Source of the DNA: Holothuria scabra
Taxonomy: Eukaryota; Echinodermata; Holothuroidea; Aspidochirotida; Holothuriidae
Assembly (NCBI GenBank): GCA_037179385.1
Contig: CM074190.1
Span: 11,366,206 to 11,430,205 of the forward strand
Direction: 5' to 3'
Length of the DNA: 64,000 nt
Position 1 is the stretch's first letter. Each line of letters starts with the position of its first letter. The translations under genes and the position numbers were made by a program. Positions 12,961-24,929 of the stretch are shown piece by piece. Under the pieces are notes generated by a model. The model was not told the origin of the DNA, ran no database searches, and saw only the letters and a program-made list of their open reading frames with translations.

Positions 12961-13521
12961 GGGTATTTTGTTTAGTCGTCACGCCATTGGAACTTTTTAA
13001 GTACAATGTCTAATTATGGAAATCCAAACAAAGCACAACGCTGTTAGGTGCAGCTGTTGAGAAAAAGTCTTGGATAAACATTTTAAACATTTGTTGGGCA
13101 AAATCATCATCCATCTCGGCCGAATGTTGAGATGGACAAAAAAGTCCAGGTAGGTTATACTAACTCTATTACAAACCCTTTTAGGATCTGAATAGAAGAA
13201 ATTTTGTTTAAAGCAGCAAATATCGCGTTAATTTTCAGCTAGGCACCCTTGAAAACCGAAAAGTGGGGAGGGGGTGGGGGCTCTTCCCTGGGAGCTCTTC
13301 CCCAGGACGACGGTCCTTGTGTGTCCTGATATGGTAACCCTAATCATTTTCTCTGTCCAACAGCGATTTCTGAAACGATATACTAATACGTAATGCGCAT
13401 ATTCACCTGAAAATGGTAAAAAAGGATTGACGTCAAATGATGTTAAATCTTACATTAAGAGCATTTGAGGGTACTTGAATGTTCATGAATTTCTTACAGT
13501 GTTAAGGCTGTACGTCTTTAG

Positions 13522-13785
13522 CCCTTTACCGTTGTTTGGGTCTTTTTGGGCCCAGGCGGAGAGCGCGGTTGTCGCCCATCTTTACTGTTTCACGCGGAGC
13601 TTGAAACTGCGAGTAGCTACCCGAAAATTCGGCCACAACAACGAGAGCGACAATAGTTTAAGGTAACGGGGTCAATAGCCTACGGAAGCTGACGGGGGAG
13701 GGGGGGGGGGGTGGTGCTACGTCCACTTTTCCGCCCACTCCCGAGGCGCGCAAATATGCCCCGATTGGAGCACAACGGTAAAGGG
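13522..13785. mobile_element. piggyBac-type MITE, 264 bp
   Basis: The ends are CCCTTTACCGTTGT (from 13522) and its exact reverse complement ACAACGGTAAAGGG (to 13785). The right flank is TTAA (13786-13789) and the left flank is TTAG (13518-13521), one change from TTAA. Termini starting with CCC next to TTAA are characteristic of piggyBac elements. The interior is too short for a transposase and contains a long G-run near 13700-13711. Confidence 0.7.
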
Positions 13786-14571
13786 TTAAGACCCAGGGGA
13801 TAAGTCCCTGCAATATACCTCCAAACAAAGTTCCTGCCCATGCGATAGTTCATAGTATAACGTGCCATTTGATAGACATATGACACTTGTGTGTCCCTCA
13901 ATTATAAGAGAACGACTGTATTGTCAAGCGGTAATTAGAATTCGACTTGCAGTCTGGGTCTGGGGTTTGACTGCTGGCCGGGTAGGCCTATACCGAAGAC
14001 TTTAATAATGGAACCTACGCAAGACAAATAGGGCTTGGTCGTTATGATCGGTCGTGGCCCGCCCGACTTATATCAATTGAAACCAAGCCGTAAATTTCCA
14101 TATAACTAACCCAAGTCGAAAGATCCTGGATGTGCCTATGTTTTTAGCTTGACTATGTGGATAAGAAACCTAGGCCCATTTGCCTTGTGTGAGGTCCATT
14201 CAGAGGACAATAAGGAGATAGCTTTATCATTGATTCCTTTCAGAATCCAGTTTATTCATGTAATTCATTCATCATTCGTTCATTCAAAAGCGGCATAGCT
14301 ACGGGGACTTGGGGGATGGGGCAATAACCCCCATGATAGCTTGTCGCGCCCACTTCCCCCACTTTAATTTTGAGTGTCCATTTTTTCCTGTGTACAAATA
14401 CTAATTTCCTCATGAATGATGATAGCCTGTACATCTAAACATCATTTACCGCATTTCAGCTGTTTGGGTGTTTTCCTAGCCAACAAGTTTCCCCCGCAAC
14501 AGTATTGAAGAATCAGTGTTTAGCAAAGTTTGGTATGTATTTGTACTACAAAGTTTATTCTATGGAAATCT

Positions 14572-14968
14572 AGGTGTCTTCAGGTGTTTGAATCTAAGTA
14601 TCAATCTGCTCCAACAATTCTTTCCATAATTCCTACAGAGATCAAGACAAGGGTCGCAGCTGATTACAAACGTTTCACTAAAACTACGTTCGATAAGGTT
14701 TGGGTGGGTAATAACTCTTTCGTCATCAGGAGAGACAAAAAGCTGGAATTTCGTCTGTAACATTTTGTTTGTGATTTGTGATTATTTGTATTAAGTTATT
14801 CTTCCTTGTTACTCTGTGGGATTTGATTGGTACTGTGAAATGTGTGTAAAATTGTATAAACATGTAAATAATTTAACACTGTAAAAATTAATTAATTAAG
14901 CTGTGAATACTTGTATTAAAGTTACTTTCCAAGGATGGGAATAAAGTTCTTCTTTAAAAAAAAAAACG
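14572..14968 (+). mobile_element. Older LINE 3' end (ORF remnant, 3' UTR, AATAAA, poly(A))
   Basis: A short open frame ends at the TAA at 14758-14760, with C-terminal residues FVIRRDKKLEFRL. It is followed by about 180 bp of AT-rich UTR, an AATAAA near 14940 and an A-run at about 14957-14967. The end resembles a second tail at 15040-15147: both share AGCTGTRAATACTTGTAT and RAATAAAGTTCTTC before the A-run. I read this as the 3' end of a LINE of a different family from the 15182 insertion. The peptide itself is not recognised with certainty, and the 5' limit is not visible. Confidence 0.5.
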
Positions 14969-15039
14969 AAATGTTAATTTACCGTAATTGCATAATGAGT
15001 CAGGGTATTATTGAAAGAATGTTGTATGATAAATTATTC

Positions 15040-15147
15040 AGCTGTAAATACTTGTATATATTATTATTTTTATCATTTATTTTGCTGTTTTGTATGTATA
15101 TATGTTGAAAATGGAAATAAAGTTCTTCCAACGAAGAAAAAAAAAAA
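15040..15147 (+). mobile_element. Second LINE 3' tail of the same family
   Basis: This UTR-like sequence contains GCTGTAAATACTTGTAT, then GGAAATAAAGTTCTTC and an A-run (15137-15147). It matches the tail ending at about 14967. It lies 22 bp before the target duplication of the younger LINE, so three poly(A)-ended LINE tails are stacked within 1.25 kb. Confidence 0.5.
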
Positions 15148-15168
15148 CAAGTTTATTGTAAAATTTTT

Positions 15169-15181
15169 AAAGCTGCGTGTG
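15169..15181. repeat. LINE target-site duplication, 5' copy
   Basis: AAAGCTGCGTGTG is identical to 16167-16179 and brackets the truncated LINE. Confidence 0.9.
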
Positions 15182-16045
15182 GTAGGCAATCTACCCGTTG
15201 CTTACTCTCATTGGTACAAAAAGGGCATCGTTTTTATAAATGATCTCATTGATTCGAATGGTGATTTCTATAACCAAGAGGATTTAGTTCGAATGTATGA
15301 CATTAAGACACATTTTCTTGAATATTACGGGCTAATAAACTCTGTTAAAACAACTTGGGGTGAATATTTTAGCACTTTAGACCATAACCTTCCAAACCCT
15401 GTAAATAATTTATGTAATATTATGTTACACCGTGGTCTGTTTTCATGTAAAGCTGTTTATAGTAAACTCGTAAAAATGTCAAAGTTTCGTAAGACCTCGT
15501 ATAACAAATGGTGTGAATACTTAAACGTTTCTCCAGAATCCTGGAGTTTATATTGTTCCATACCTTTCAGCCGCTCTATTGACGTTCAGATTAGATGGTT
15601 TCAGTACAGTATTCTTCACCGAATTGTCTCTACGAACAAATATCTCTTTGTTATAAATGCAATTGATTCCGATAAGTGTAGCTTTTGTCACAACGAAACT
15701 GAAACAATCCAGCACTTCTTTTATTATTGCAATTTCACATCTGTTCTTTGGAATTATTTGCATAATATTTTCACTAAAGCAAATATCAATATTAATCTCC
15801 TTGATATTAGCGTTGTTTTATTTGGGGGTGATTTTGCCCGAGTCGGTAACCTTCTGATCATTTTGGTGAAGTTTCATATTTTTAAGTGTAAGCAACAAAA
15901 ATCCATCCCGTCGGTGTATAGCTTGCAGAAGTTTTTAAAGTATTATTTTGACATTAACGAATATATTTTTAAGGAAAACATGAAAATAAACTTTTGGGAA
16001 AGATATTGGTTGACATGGTATACGTTGCTGGATTTAGAAGATTAA
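15182..16045 (+). pseudogene. LINE ORF2 C-terminal fragment (after the RT domain, CCHC zinc knuckle)
   Basis: This is the C-terminal 287 residues of a LINE ORF2 polyprotein, which carries endonuclease and reverse transcriptase in full-length elements. Neither catalytic domain is present here. The visible landmark is a zinc knuckle C-x2-C-x8-H-x4-C (CSFC...H...C, from 15677), followed by the aromatic FTSVLWNYL segment. The upstream segment RWFQYSILHRIVSTNKYLF is the usual lead-in to this domain in L1/Tx1-like ORF2 proteins. An open frame reaches back to an ATG at 15011, but everything before 15182 is target-site DNA and older LINE tail, so that 344-residue frame is a chance fusion and not a gene. 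The frame has no internal stop. The copy cannot retrotranspose by itself because it lacks RT and endonuclease. Confidence 0.9.
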
Positions 16046-16166
16046 GAATATTTCTGTATTTTTGTTAATGTTATTTTAATGGAATATTTGCTGTTTCAAT
16101 GTCATTTGTAACCTTTACCTGAATTTGATGGCCAAGAGAAAATAAAGATTAAATGAGAAAAAAAAA
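15182..16166 (+). mobile_element. 5'-truncated LINE insertion with poly(A) tail and target duplication
   Basis: This is a 985-bp retrotransposed copy that keeps only the 3' part of a LINE. It holds the end of the reverse-transcriptase ORF (stop TAA at 16043-16045), a short 3' UTR, an AATAAA signal at 16141-16146 and a terminal A-run. The 13-bp word AAAGCTGCGTGTG lies directly before it (15169-15181) and again after the tail (16167-16179). The leading A residues of the second copy merge with the tail. A truncated 5' end, poly(A) and a variable-length target duplication are the hallmarks of target-primed reverse transcription. The identical duplications and the open frame suggest a fairly young insertion. 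The zinc-knuckle end of the protein fits an L1/Tx1-like clade, but the clade is inferred. Confidence 0.93.
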
Positions 16167-16179
16167 AAAGCTGCGTGTG
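16167..16179. repeat. LINE target-site duplication, 3' copy
   Basis: AAAGCTGCGTGTG directly follows the poly(A) tail. Its leading A residues cannot be separated from the tail. Confidence 0.9.
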
Positions 16180-16261
16180 ATTTGTGTAACCTATATATAA
16201 TTTTTTAAAAGTAATTAAACAAATTCAGTTACATATCCACTATTATTAATTATTACTTTTC

Positions 16262-17097
16262 AGAGTGCAAAAGTTGCAAAGCTTCCTGGTGCTTTTCCCC
16301 TGGATCCCCACATTAACGACAACCTGTAGGAGATTTTACTTTCGCACTTCAAACAGTTAAAACAAAACTTTTTGCAAGCTATCTTTTTTTTTCAAATTAT
16401 CTTTCTTCTTCTCAAATCAGGGCCTTTTAAACATACTGAGCAAAGAGCATGTCCACAGCGACACACATTTACCCCAGTAACAATGTCCCTTTCAGGATTA
16501 TTAGTAATACCTATGCAAAGTTCTTTTATGATCCCTTTAAGTCCCCTTAGCCTAAAATGTCAGAGCTTCAGGGGGCCCTGTTGCGGGCCCCTGGACCCCA
16601 CGCATAGTGCCTCGGGATTTTTAACAGAACTAGGGGGTAAAATGCCCCAAAACATTTTGTATCTCCTAACAATTCCCTGTCTCGAATTATCAGTCACATG
16701 TTCAATTTTGAGTAGCTTCAACATTTTGCCTATGCCCCCTATAATTACTGCAAAGTATGTTTCTCCTTAATCAAATGCCATAGTACTTCCCGATTCCATT
16801 CTCGTCCCTTACACACCCACTCCTGAATTAAGTTCATACTATAGAGTCATTAGTTTGAATATGATTTTCGACCATTTTAGAGCCTCTCAAATCACAAAAA
16901 TCGCTGAGCTTCCAGGGCTCCTCCCTCTGGACCCCTACCGGTGCTTCGCCCCTTGACCCCACTAGGGGCCCTTAAGCGGGTCCTTGGACCCCACGTCGAT
17001 TGGGTTTTGCATTTCGAACCGGACGCGTACGGCATCACCATTTTGTCGGCTGCTGAAAACTTGTGCCCCCAATAAAAATCATCTTCCTCCGCCTATG
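16262..17097. mobile_element. hAT-like right-end region with clustered subterminal motifs
   Basis: The right end CTTCCTCCGCCTATG (to 17097) is the inverted form of a CATAGGCGGAGGAAG hAT-style terminus. The word CCCTGGACCCCA and variants occur at about 16297, 16588, 16923, 16950 and 16981. Three of these follow an AGCTTCC/AGCTTCAGG word. Clustered subterminal repeats are typical transposase-binding regions in hAT elements. I cannot find the matching left terminus or a target duplication. The open frame at 16372-16770 lies inside and is not credible. Confidence 0.4.
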
Positions 17098-17304
17098 AAA
17101 TATATGTTGTTTCACTCCACAATTCGTGCCTGGTATATGTCTTTGAGTATGAAACATATCAAAAGTTTACCACGTAATTTACTGTCAATTTTGAGAAATT
17201 TAACAATATAAACACTCAAAAGTAGACCCCGAATTTCGGAGCGAAATTTCATTTTCTAGGCACTATTTGAGTTTCAGCCGATGGGCCACATTAAGCAACA
17301 ATAT

Positions 17305-17395
17305 TTCACCGTGTCCTGAACCAATAGGTTGAAAACTGGGCCGTAAAACTCCATCTAACTAACCTGCTAACTAACTAACTTCACCGTGTCCTGAA
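17305..17395. repeat. 16-bp direct repeat, 75 bp apart
   Basis: TTCACCGTGTCCTGAA occurs at 17305-17320 and 17380-17395. Between them is GGCCGTAAAACTCCATCTAA and a CTAA run; a similar phrase occurs near 14080-14110. It could be a target duplication around a small insertion or a local duplication. Confidence 0.6.
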
Positions 17396-17502
17396 TAGGC
17401 GTGATGACTAAACACGATCAGTTTTTCGGCGTCGGTGACTCGGAGTTTGGCCTTAACTTTCAATTGCTATATTGCAGACCATTATCTCTCACCCCCAAAA
17501 CT

Positions 17503-17764
17503 TATAGAAGAATCCGGTCAGCACTTGTGTTTAATTACTGTAAGCAGCTATTAGTGGGATCCATCAGCCTTAAATCGTCTTCATTTATTGTCTCCATGAA
17601 TTTCAAATCCTGATATTTAGTGAAATTGAGGGAATCAAAATGCAATTCATTGTACAACCATCCATTATACAGGTAAGCAAAGACATTGAAAGACTAAAGG
17701 TAATGGATTCAAGTCATGTCCAACTAAAATCAGACCCTGGCTTGAATTTCCGGATTCGTCTTTA
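17503..17764 (+). repeat. Dispersed repeat R260, full-length copy with inverted ends
   Basis: It begins TATAGAAGAATCCGG and ends TTTCCGGATTCGTCTTTA, so its ends are inverted repeats around GAATCCGG. It aligns with the reverse complement of 58793-59058 along its whole length, including CAACCATCCATTATACAGG. It is probably a MITE with a short (TA-like) target, but that is inference. Confidence 0.6.
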
Positions 17765-17924
17765 AGGAATAAATCACTTATTTTTCTAAAATACGGTCGC
17801 ATAGAAGTGAAATCTCTTTGGTTGCAAGTTTTTTAAGCTGCTGGCAACACTTCTCAGTAGGACATGCTTTTCATCTCTTTAGAGAATTTTTTGAAAAAAC
17901 ATAATCAGTTCAAAGTTTTGACAA

Positions 17925-18034
17925 GCAAAGCACCATTTTGTATCCGAGAAACCTTACATAACAAAAATTTCTCAAACGCCTTGGACCCCTCCCCATGACG
18001 ACTGCCAAAGGGGGCCCGAACATGGCACGACTAT
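17925..18034. mobile_element. Possible hAT-like terminal fragment
   Basis: It contains GCACCATTTTGTATCCGAG, CGCCTTGGACCCCTCCCC and GGGGGCCCGAAC, and ends GGCACGACTATG. The composition and order resemble the ends at 8.9-10.2 kb and 16.3-17.1 kb. No partner terminus was found. Confidence 0.3.
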
Positions 18035-18137
18035 GCATCTGTAGTGTGTGCCTTAATTTTCAGATCATTTTACATTTTTCTTTTTCAGTGAACATTTTAT
18101 TGTAAACAAAATTTAAAAAACGATTGTAAATAAGACA

Positions 18138-18172
18138 ATAATTAGTACAAGTTTAGAACTTGTACTAATTAT
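18138..18172. repeat. Perfect 16-bp hairpin with 3-nt loop
   Basis: ATAATTAGTACAAGTT, loop TAG, then the exact reverse complement AACTTGTACTAATTAT. The stem is AT-rich and lies about 100 bp right of a hAT-like end. No U-run follows and no function is evident. Confidence 0.8.
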
Positions 18173-18959
18173 CATCCCTTGGTACCATTGGAGATAATGG
18201 GAGGGTTTACTTATTGGCCCACTGTTGAAAGTAAAATACGACACATTTTGTAAAATCGGTCTTCCTAACATTCCAGCGATGGTTTGGGTAACTCTGACTT
18301 TTATACCCGTTGACAGTGGGCAAATAGCGACAAAAGTGGCTTCACGAACCCAAAAAGTTTGCGTTCCTCGAGCAGGGAAGCGAACTCTCGTGTTATATGA
18401 ATATTCATGTGAATTCTAAGCAAATGGAAAGCCATAATTGAAAGTAACTTCGTTCCTAATCAAAACAACTTACTTTTTCGTTGAAGTTGATCCTAATTAA
18501 CCGAGACGTTTAGCACATAAATGATGACTGCATACACTTCATAACTGACTACATATGTACACAGTTGTCTCACGAAACTAGATTTTCCGTTGTACATTTC
18601 TTGCACAAATTATTTTTCCTTTGAATAGCTCCCTCTTATGTTTTCAATTTTTATGCATGTCTTTTGACAAAAAAGTAAGATTTGTAATTGTACCAGTGTC
18701 TCACAAAAAGTCAATTTTATGAAGCCATTATTACGTAACGTACACATTTTATGCACTGAAACTCCAGTCAGTAGGATGCCACCACAAATCTGCAATTTGC
18801 CGCGCAGTATCGGGGATTAAACCACTTCTAGGTACTATATATCTGTGGGTATAGTAGACAAATGAAAAAAAAAAAACAAAAAAAAAAACGACGACCCAGT
18901 CCTTCTACCGACCACCACTTGGACGCAGAATTCGTAAACATACAATGCACTTATTGTTT

Positions 18960-19012
18960 AATTTTCGCCCTTGCTCTTTGCCAGAGAGTCGGGGGACTTT
19001 TGGAAAAAAGCC
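18960..19012 (-). repeat. Short fragment of the same dispersed repeat
   Basis: The plus-strand words TTTGCCAGAGAGTCGGGGGA and CTTTTGGAAAAAAGC match the inner core of the 58452-58625 copy. The similarity does not extend further. Confidence 0.4.
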
Positions 19013-22000
19013 CATACAATGCACATGAAAAGACTTCTATATATATTCTATTCAATATTAAAAATTTTCCATAGGCCTACTTTGTTTTCATACAATTTCC
19101 CCAGGGTCATTCTATTGCGCATGCTCTGAGATTCGTACTGTTTATGATATAAACGATAGAAAATTCGATAAGGTGGTCATGCATTGCACTGCATGGAAGC
19201 TTCGGTTACGAAATAATCGTTATTCTGGCAATATTAGCTGCACCTATGACTTCCACGTGTTAATTCAAGTACATTCAATAATTCACCTTATAGAAACTTA
19301 ACCATTGCGCTGCTTTTCAGGCAAACAATTATGATTTAACGTCTTAACCAATCTTTCTATTGACTAAAATACTCTTGCGTCCACCAAAAGGTAAACTTAC
19401 AAGAATAGTCCCGAGCCAAATTTATGTTTGATGTCTTTAAAGAGAAACACATTCTAAGCCTTCTGGTGATAAGTTTCATCCATTGCCAAGGTTCGGTTCT
19501 CGAGATATTAGCAATTGAAGCTGGCGCATCTTCTGTCAAAAGTGAACTTGAAGCAAGCAGACGTGATGTCATGAATTCACGTTGTTGACAGATGTTTTGT
19601 TTTCTCTATTTTTCACCCTAGTGGTTTGACCTTGAATTGATTAGGGATGTAATTTTTCCCCCAGGCATATGTAGTTTTTAAAATCCCATTCCTCAAAATG
19701 CTCTTTTGGCATCTCATCGGAGTTAAGTTGGATAAAATTAGTGGTAAATCATAAAAAACAACAACAATCAAATATGTGAATCTATGACATAATGCCTGCT
19801 TGCTTGCTTCAAGTTCATCCCATGTAGAAAGTTTGCCACATTCAATTGTTAATATCTCGAAAATTGAACATAGGAAATGAATAAAATTTTCACCAAGTTG
19901 CTTGGAATATATTCCTATGTAACATATCAAAAATAAATTTGGCTGTGGACTATTCTTTCAAATGACAACTTCGAGAGTATGATTTAGAGCTATTTGTAAA
20001 GGCGCGCTGTCTCACTCACTGATCACGCAGTGCGTCAAAAAGAGTAGACGAAGATTGCCGGTGTTGATCCAAGCTCAATGTGACATAGGGTTCTTGGTAA
20101 GCCAATTGGCTTCCCACCCACCACCCTTTAATAGCTAATCTTAATTCTGAACCCATTAAACTATAACAATTAATCTATAATGAGGTATCCGCAAGACTCA
20201 CCGTATGATATGTGACCCGTAAGGTCAAAGTGTTCCGTAGTTGTTAGTCAGTCGTTGTAATATCACGATCCTACTTTGTGGGAAATATGCAAGGTGGAGT
20301 TTGACCTTTACAATAGGCCGGTCCTTCTACAGTTCTAGCAAAACCGCCTGATTCGGGATTATTTGCGGCACCTTGGTATATGAGTTAACCATTTAACGCA
20401 TTTGTCGGCTCTAATGAGAATTATACGGTACACAGATAGCGAGATTATAGCGTGTTTGATAAAAAAAAATGTCATTCCCAAAAAGTCATATTGTCATAAC
20501 CTCACATTTAAAAAACTAATTATGCTCTTTATTTGAAACGACTGACAAATGATACATACAACTTCAATTCTAAACTTTAAAAAAGCAATGCGAAAACTGG
20601 GCGCTCTAAATCAGTGCATGGGCACGTGCAGTACAAAATTCAAGATGGCCCATAAACATATGCCAAGGCTGATTTTCTCAACTGTAATACGATTTTGCCT
20701 CATCTTTGCTCCCCTGTGTACAATTCAAAAGCTTACAGATCTACCAGTCAATTGGGATAGGAATAAATTGAGGATTAAATTTTAATGATACGAGCCAATT
20801 AGCTAAGGTCTAAAGGTGCCTCGAAGAATTTTTATCCTTTCTTCATCTTGTGGAAGAACGCCTGAAAAATCGTCTTCGATATTACACCGATCTTTTAGGG
20901 TTACCTGCTGTTCGGCGAATCGGCTTAGCTTTCGGCTTTGTGGAGTACACAGGATTCAATGCCAGAAAAGCACGTGCTCACAATGGGACGGAATAAAAGT
21001 ACAAAAATATGGCAAAATAAGAATTATTTACAAAAAATAATTATCAGAGCAGTGAAAGGCCTGAAGATTCTCCGCAGACTGATACAATATAGGGCCAGAA
21101 TACATATTTCTGCAGGTTATTGTTATTCATGCCAATGATCAGCTATTCATTCTTTACTTTGGTTGCACATGTGTGAAAAAAACGAAAACAACTTTCAGCT
21201 ACAACCACGGGATGTTGCCTCACGTTCACGAACAGACGCTAGCGGTTTGAGGATATGTCAAAGAACATTAATGACTGCCAAAGTCATGTATTGCAGAAAT
21301 ATTCTGAACGGAAAAGGTAGAGAATAGACATCAAATGAAAAATGTTCCGAATTTAAGAAGAAAATCAATGAACATTTTTGCCGAAATTTTTGTAGGTATA
21401 TCCGATGGCAATGTCAACAACATTGAACCACGAAAATATGAGATATTACAAACAGACTGTAAATTGAACACAAAATGCGTGTTTTAAAATTCAGAAAGGA
21501 AACGGTTGTATGTGCTCCAGTGAAAGAGGAAAAGGTTTCGAGTTGGAGTTGGTTAAATAGTTTATAATATTTGAGGAGGACGTAATGTGGACAAAAGCTT
21601 GCTACTTTGCACTGACTGTGTTTTTTTTTATTCAGTCAAAACGAGCCCTAGCTACATCTCTTTATTATTGGAGGACAAGACAAGAAGAAACTAAACAGAA
21701 CTCTCTCCTATGTTCGATATTTATCCAAACCAAGTCTCGATTAGGTACTTTCTAGCGTCCTAGTTCGGTTGAACTATCGGGAACAGCAGGTTAGTGGCAC
21801 TTATTTCTTTGATCAGCCTCATGTAAGAGATAACTTGGTCGGTTGTGTGATTTCTTTTCACAAAAGAAATTCCTTTTACGAAGGTCATTCTATAGGCCCC
21901 ATTAATTTGAATGTTTTATGGACCCTTAAGGTGTTGCTAAAACGATCTTGTCAAGTCCAGTTACCAATAGTATTATTGATATGAGGTAGATATCTATGCG

Positions 22001-24912
22001 TGATACTGACCAATGGCTGCACAAAGACGGTCAAAGGTCACGAGTCTGTTGCACTCTCTTGCGTTAGTATATACGCAAGTCTATTTTCCAGCAAAATATA
22101 GACAATAATCGTCATTTACCGATAACTTATAAACCATTATTTAGTTAATTTCTTTTCTTAATTTCATTAAAAATAACACACATGCAATTTACGGGAAAAC
22201 ATGTTGCATTTTAATGGTCAAAGCAATTGAAATTTTGTCTTGGAAATGTATAAAATGATACATGGCAAGAGCCGAAAATCAGGATTATTCAAACGGTTAT
22301 CTCACCGGTAGACGATCTGCGAAAGTGTGCTTGATTCTTTAATGGTGGAGGTGTATGCGTTTAACACATAGGTCAAATAGGATAAATCTACAAGCAAATG
22401 AAAAGAATGTCGCCCACTAAATTTGACGCATTTTTATGTAATTTTTCATAACAGTTCACTAATTTTAACGAAGTTTAAAAGATATCTAAAATGACGTTAC
22501 TATTTTACAATGTTCTTCCAATTTCAAACTTGTCTTTTGAAGAACAGAAACATTTACAGAGAATGAGTTTTGCGAAGGGACCTTGTTTTTTTCCACGGCG
22601 GTAACAGGTTTTCATTTATTTTTTTTAATAAAAAAAATCACCTGAACTGTCGTGTCGAAGGAAAAAAGTAGTAAATAAGAAATATATTTCAACCACAATT
22701 GAAACAATTAAAACTATTCTTTCAATTAAAAATATCCTTTAAATATCACCCTGTAGGACGTTGCTTAGTTCTGATGGTAAACATTTCCAACAATCCCCCT
22801 AATTTTCCACCATTTTGATTGTATTTCAACATAAAATTCAAAACAAATTCATGCACCTTTAGTTATCTTAAATTCAACATTTTTCGTAGCCACTTTGGTG
22901 TTGATGCCAATCATTTTACCGCAACCTAATGGGATGACCATTGAACAGGTTTTTTTACAATCGCTTCGAGAAAAATGAGGCTTGGTGGTTGTATTGTCTT
23001 CTTTCACTCAGTAATAGATTCATATCTATGTCTGGAGGGAAAATTTACAACCATAAATAAATCGTCGGACGGTTTTGAGAAGATTATTACACTTGAGGTT
23101 GGTGAACTAAATTTTATTGACTGGCCTTAGGTGTTTTATATTCTTCAATGAAACACATTGTATTTAACTCGTAAAACTTTTAAAAGTCAATTCTTTTTGT
23201 ACCCTGTGTAACTGAAATAAACTTTACAAGATATTTTCGTCTTCTAGTAATTATTTTATTTAAATAAAATAAATGAAATAAATTTATATAACTAGTTAAT
23301 AATATATTACTTTTTAAGAAAAAGTTCAGAACAAATACATCAACATAATAACATTTCACATATTGACATAAAAACAATATAAGCAACAAAATATGGGCAA
23401 ACAAACTAAAAGTATTGCTCTTTTAAATATTGAATATTCAACACATTAAATTTCTTACGTATCACCTTGTGATTTTTAACTTTTTCAAAGTTTTCTTAAA
23501 ATGTTATCATTTTCGATATACATATATTGAAGACGATGATTTTCTGTTATTGTTTTACAAATTACTTTTATTACTTGCTTTATTAAATGGAATTAAGTAC
23601 TAATTAACTAATTTTAATACTTCTTGATTTTTTGGAATCTGTGCCAGTATTTTTTATAATCCTGTCACGTTCTGTACAGTACGTCGTAACCATTCTCAAG
23701 TAAATATGACTTTCAGATGTAATTTTCATTCCGCACTGTTTCCTTCGAATTTTTCGTCTATGGACAAATGTAAATACATGCTCAATCGATTAAATCGACA
23801 GAATCGACAATTGCAAATTAAAAAAAATACATACTGTTTATGACACAGAAATTTCACGAAAAAGATAAACAAAATTAATTATACAAACATTCTTAATCAA
23901 ACGAAATTTTCAGGACAATTTGAGAAAACTTCATAAATTTGTGCAAAAGATCTTTTCCATTAGATGCGGGTCTCTTTCTTTCAGCAAATAAACTTTTCAA
24001 GGACAGAGCAAACTCAAATTGTAAAATTGTAAAATTTTAAGTCCACCAGTATTTAAATATTTGCGTGTTACAAATAAAAATGAGTAATTGGACTGCGATT
24101 ATTCAGACATAGACTTAACGATTTTTGAAAGAAATTTATTTTAGTGAAAACAAAGCTGTGAGAAAAAAGCAAAATTAGGTCCTGAAACTGAGAAGATGCT
24201 GTTTCATTATACAGTTATACATAAAACAAATATTTTTCATGCCCTAAATATTTTGTATTAAATTTGCACAGACATATTACCAATTTGGTTGATAATACCA
24301 GAGAATGCAACATTTTTTCATGACGACTTTGATTATTCTTCCTGTTCGCTTGGAGAGAAGTCTCGAACACTTGGAAAATATTTCCCATAAAAATAAAAAA
24401 GCATGTTGTCAAATACACTCCCCTTAAAGATGTTAGTTAGATGAGATATAACTACACAGCAACACGACTGTGTTATATAGTGTCAGTCAACTCGATTAAA
24501 AGTTTAGAGTTTAAATTTAAAATTTGAAAATAAAGTTGAAATCAAGCATGAATAAGTTCAAATGTTGGTTTCCGTTCAGTCGCCTTTTTGGACATGGGGG
24601 AAAATACTGTGAGCATATTCTACAACCCCCAGCCCACAGGGACCCACACTCCCCGCACAAAGGGTATGAATAAAGTAGATATTTTGCTCAAATGTATTTT
24701 CCCATTTGAGAGACATGCCAAACCTTACATTTCAGATGAGACCACTTTTATACAGTAAATACCAGTAAATTAACTTTTTAAATACATATATATACACAGG
24801 ACATAACAAAGTGGTGGGTAATGATGGAAGTTGTAACCTTAATGACACTTTTCTCTCTCAAAAAAAAAAAACTCAATGACGTATGGACAATATATGTAAA
24901 TATTATAACTTT

Positions 24913-24929
24913 GGGGGGGGGGGGGGGGG
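24913..24929. repeat. Poly(G) run
   Basis: Seventeen consecutive G residues in an AT-rich context. The length is likely to be unreliable in sequencing. Confidence 0.9.

Noticed and set aside
14294..14360. CATAGCTACGGGG word as a left hAT end pairing with the right end at 17097
   Set aside because: The flanks (AAAAGCGG and AAATATAT) do not match and the termini pair poorly.
15011..15181. N-terminal 57 codons of the 344-codon open frame ending at 16045
   Set aside because: They lie upstream of the LINE insertion, in older LINE tail and target DNA. The frame is open through the junction by chance.
16372..16770. 132-codon plus-strand open frame
   Set aside because: It lies in the GC-rich motif cluster of a hAT-like end. 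The peptide has no recognisable domain.
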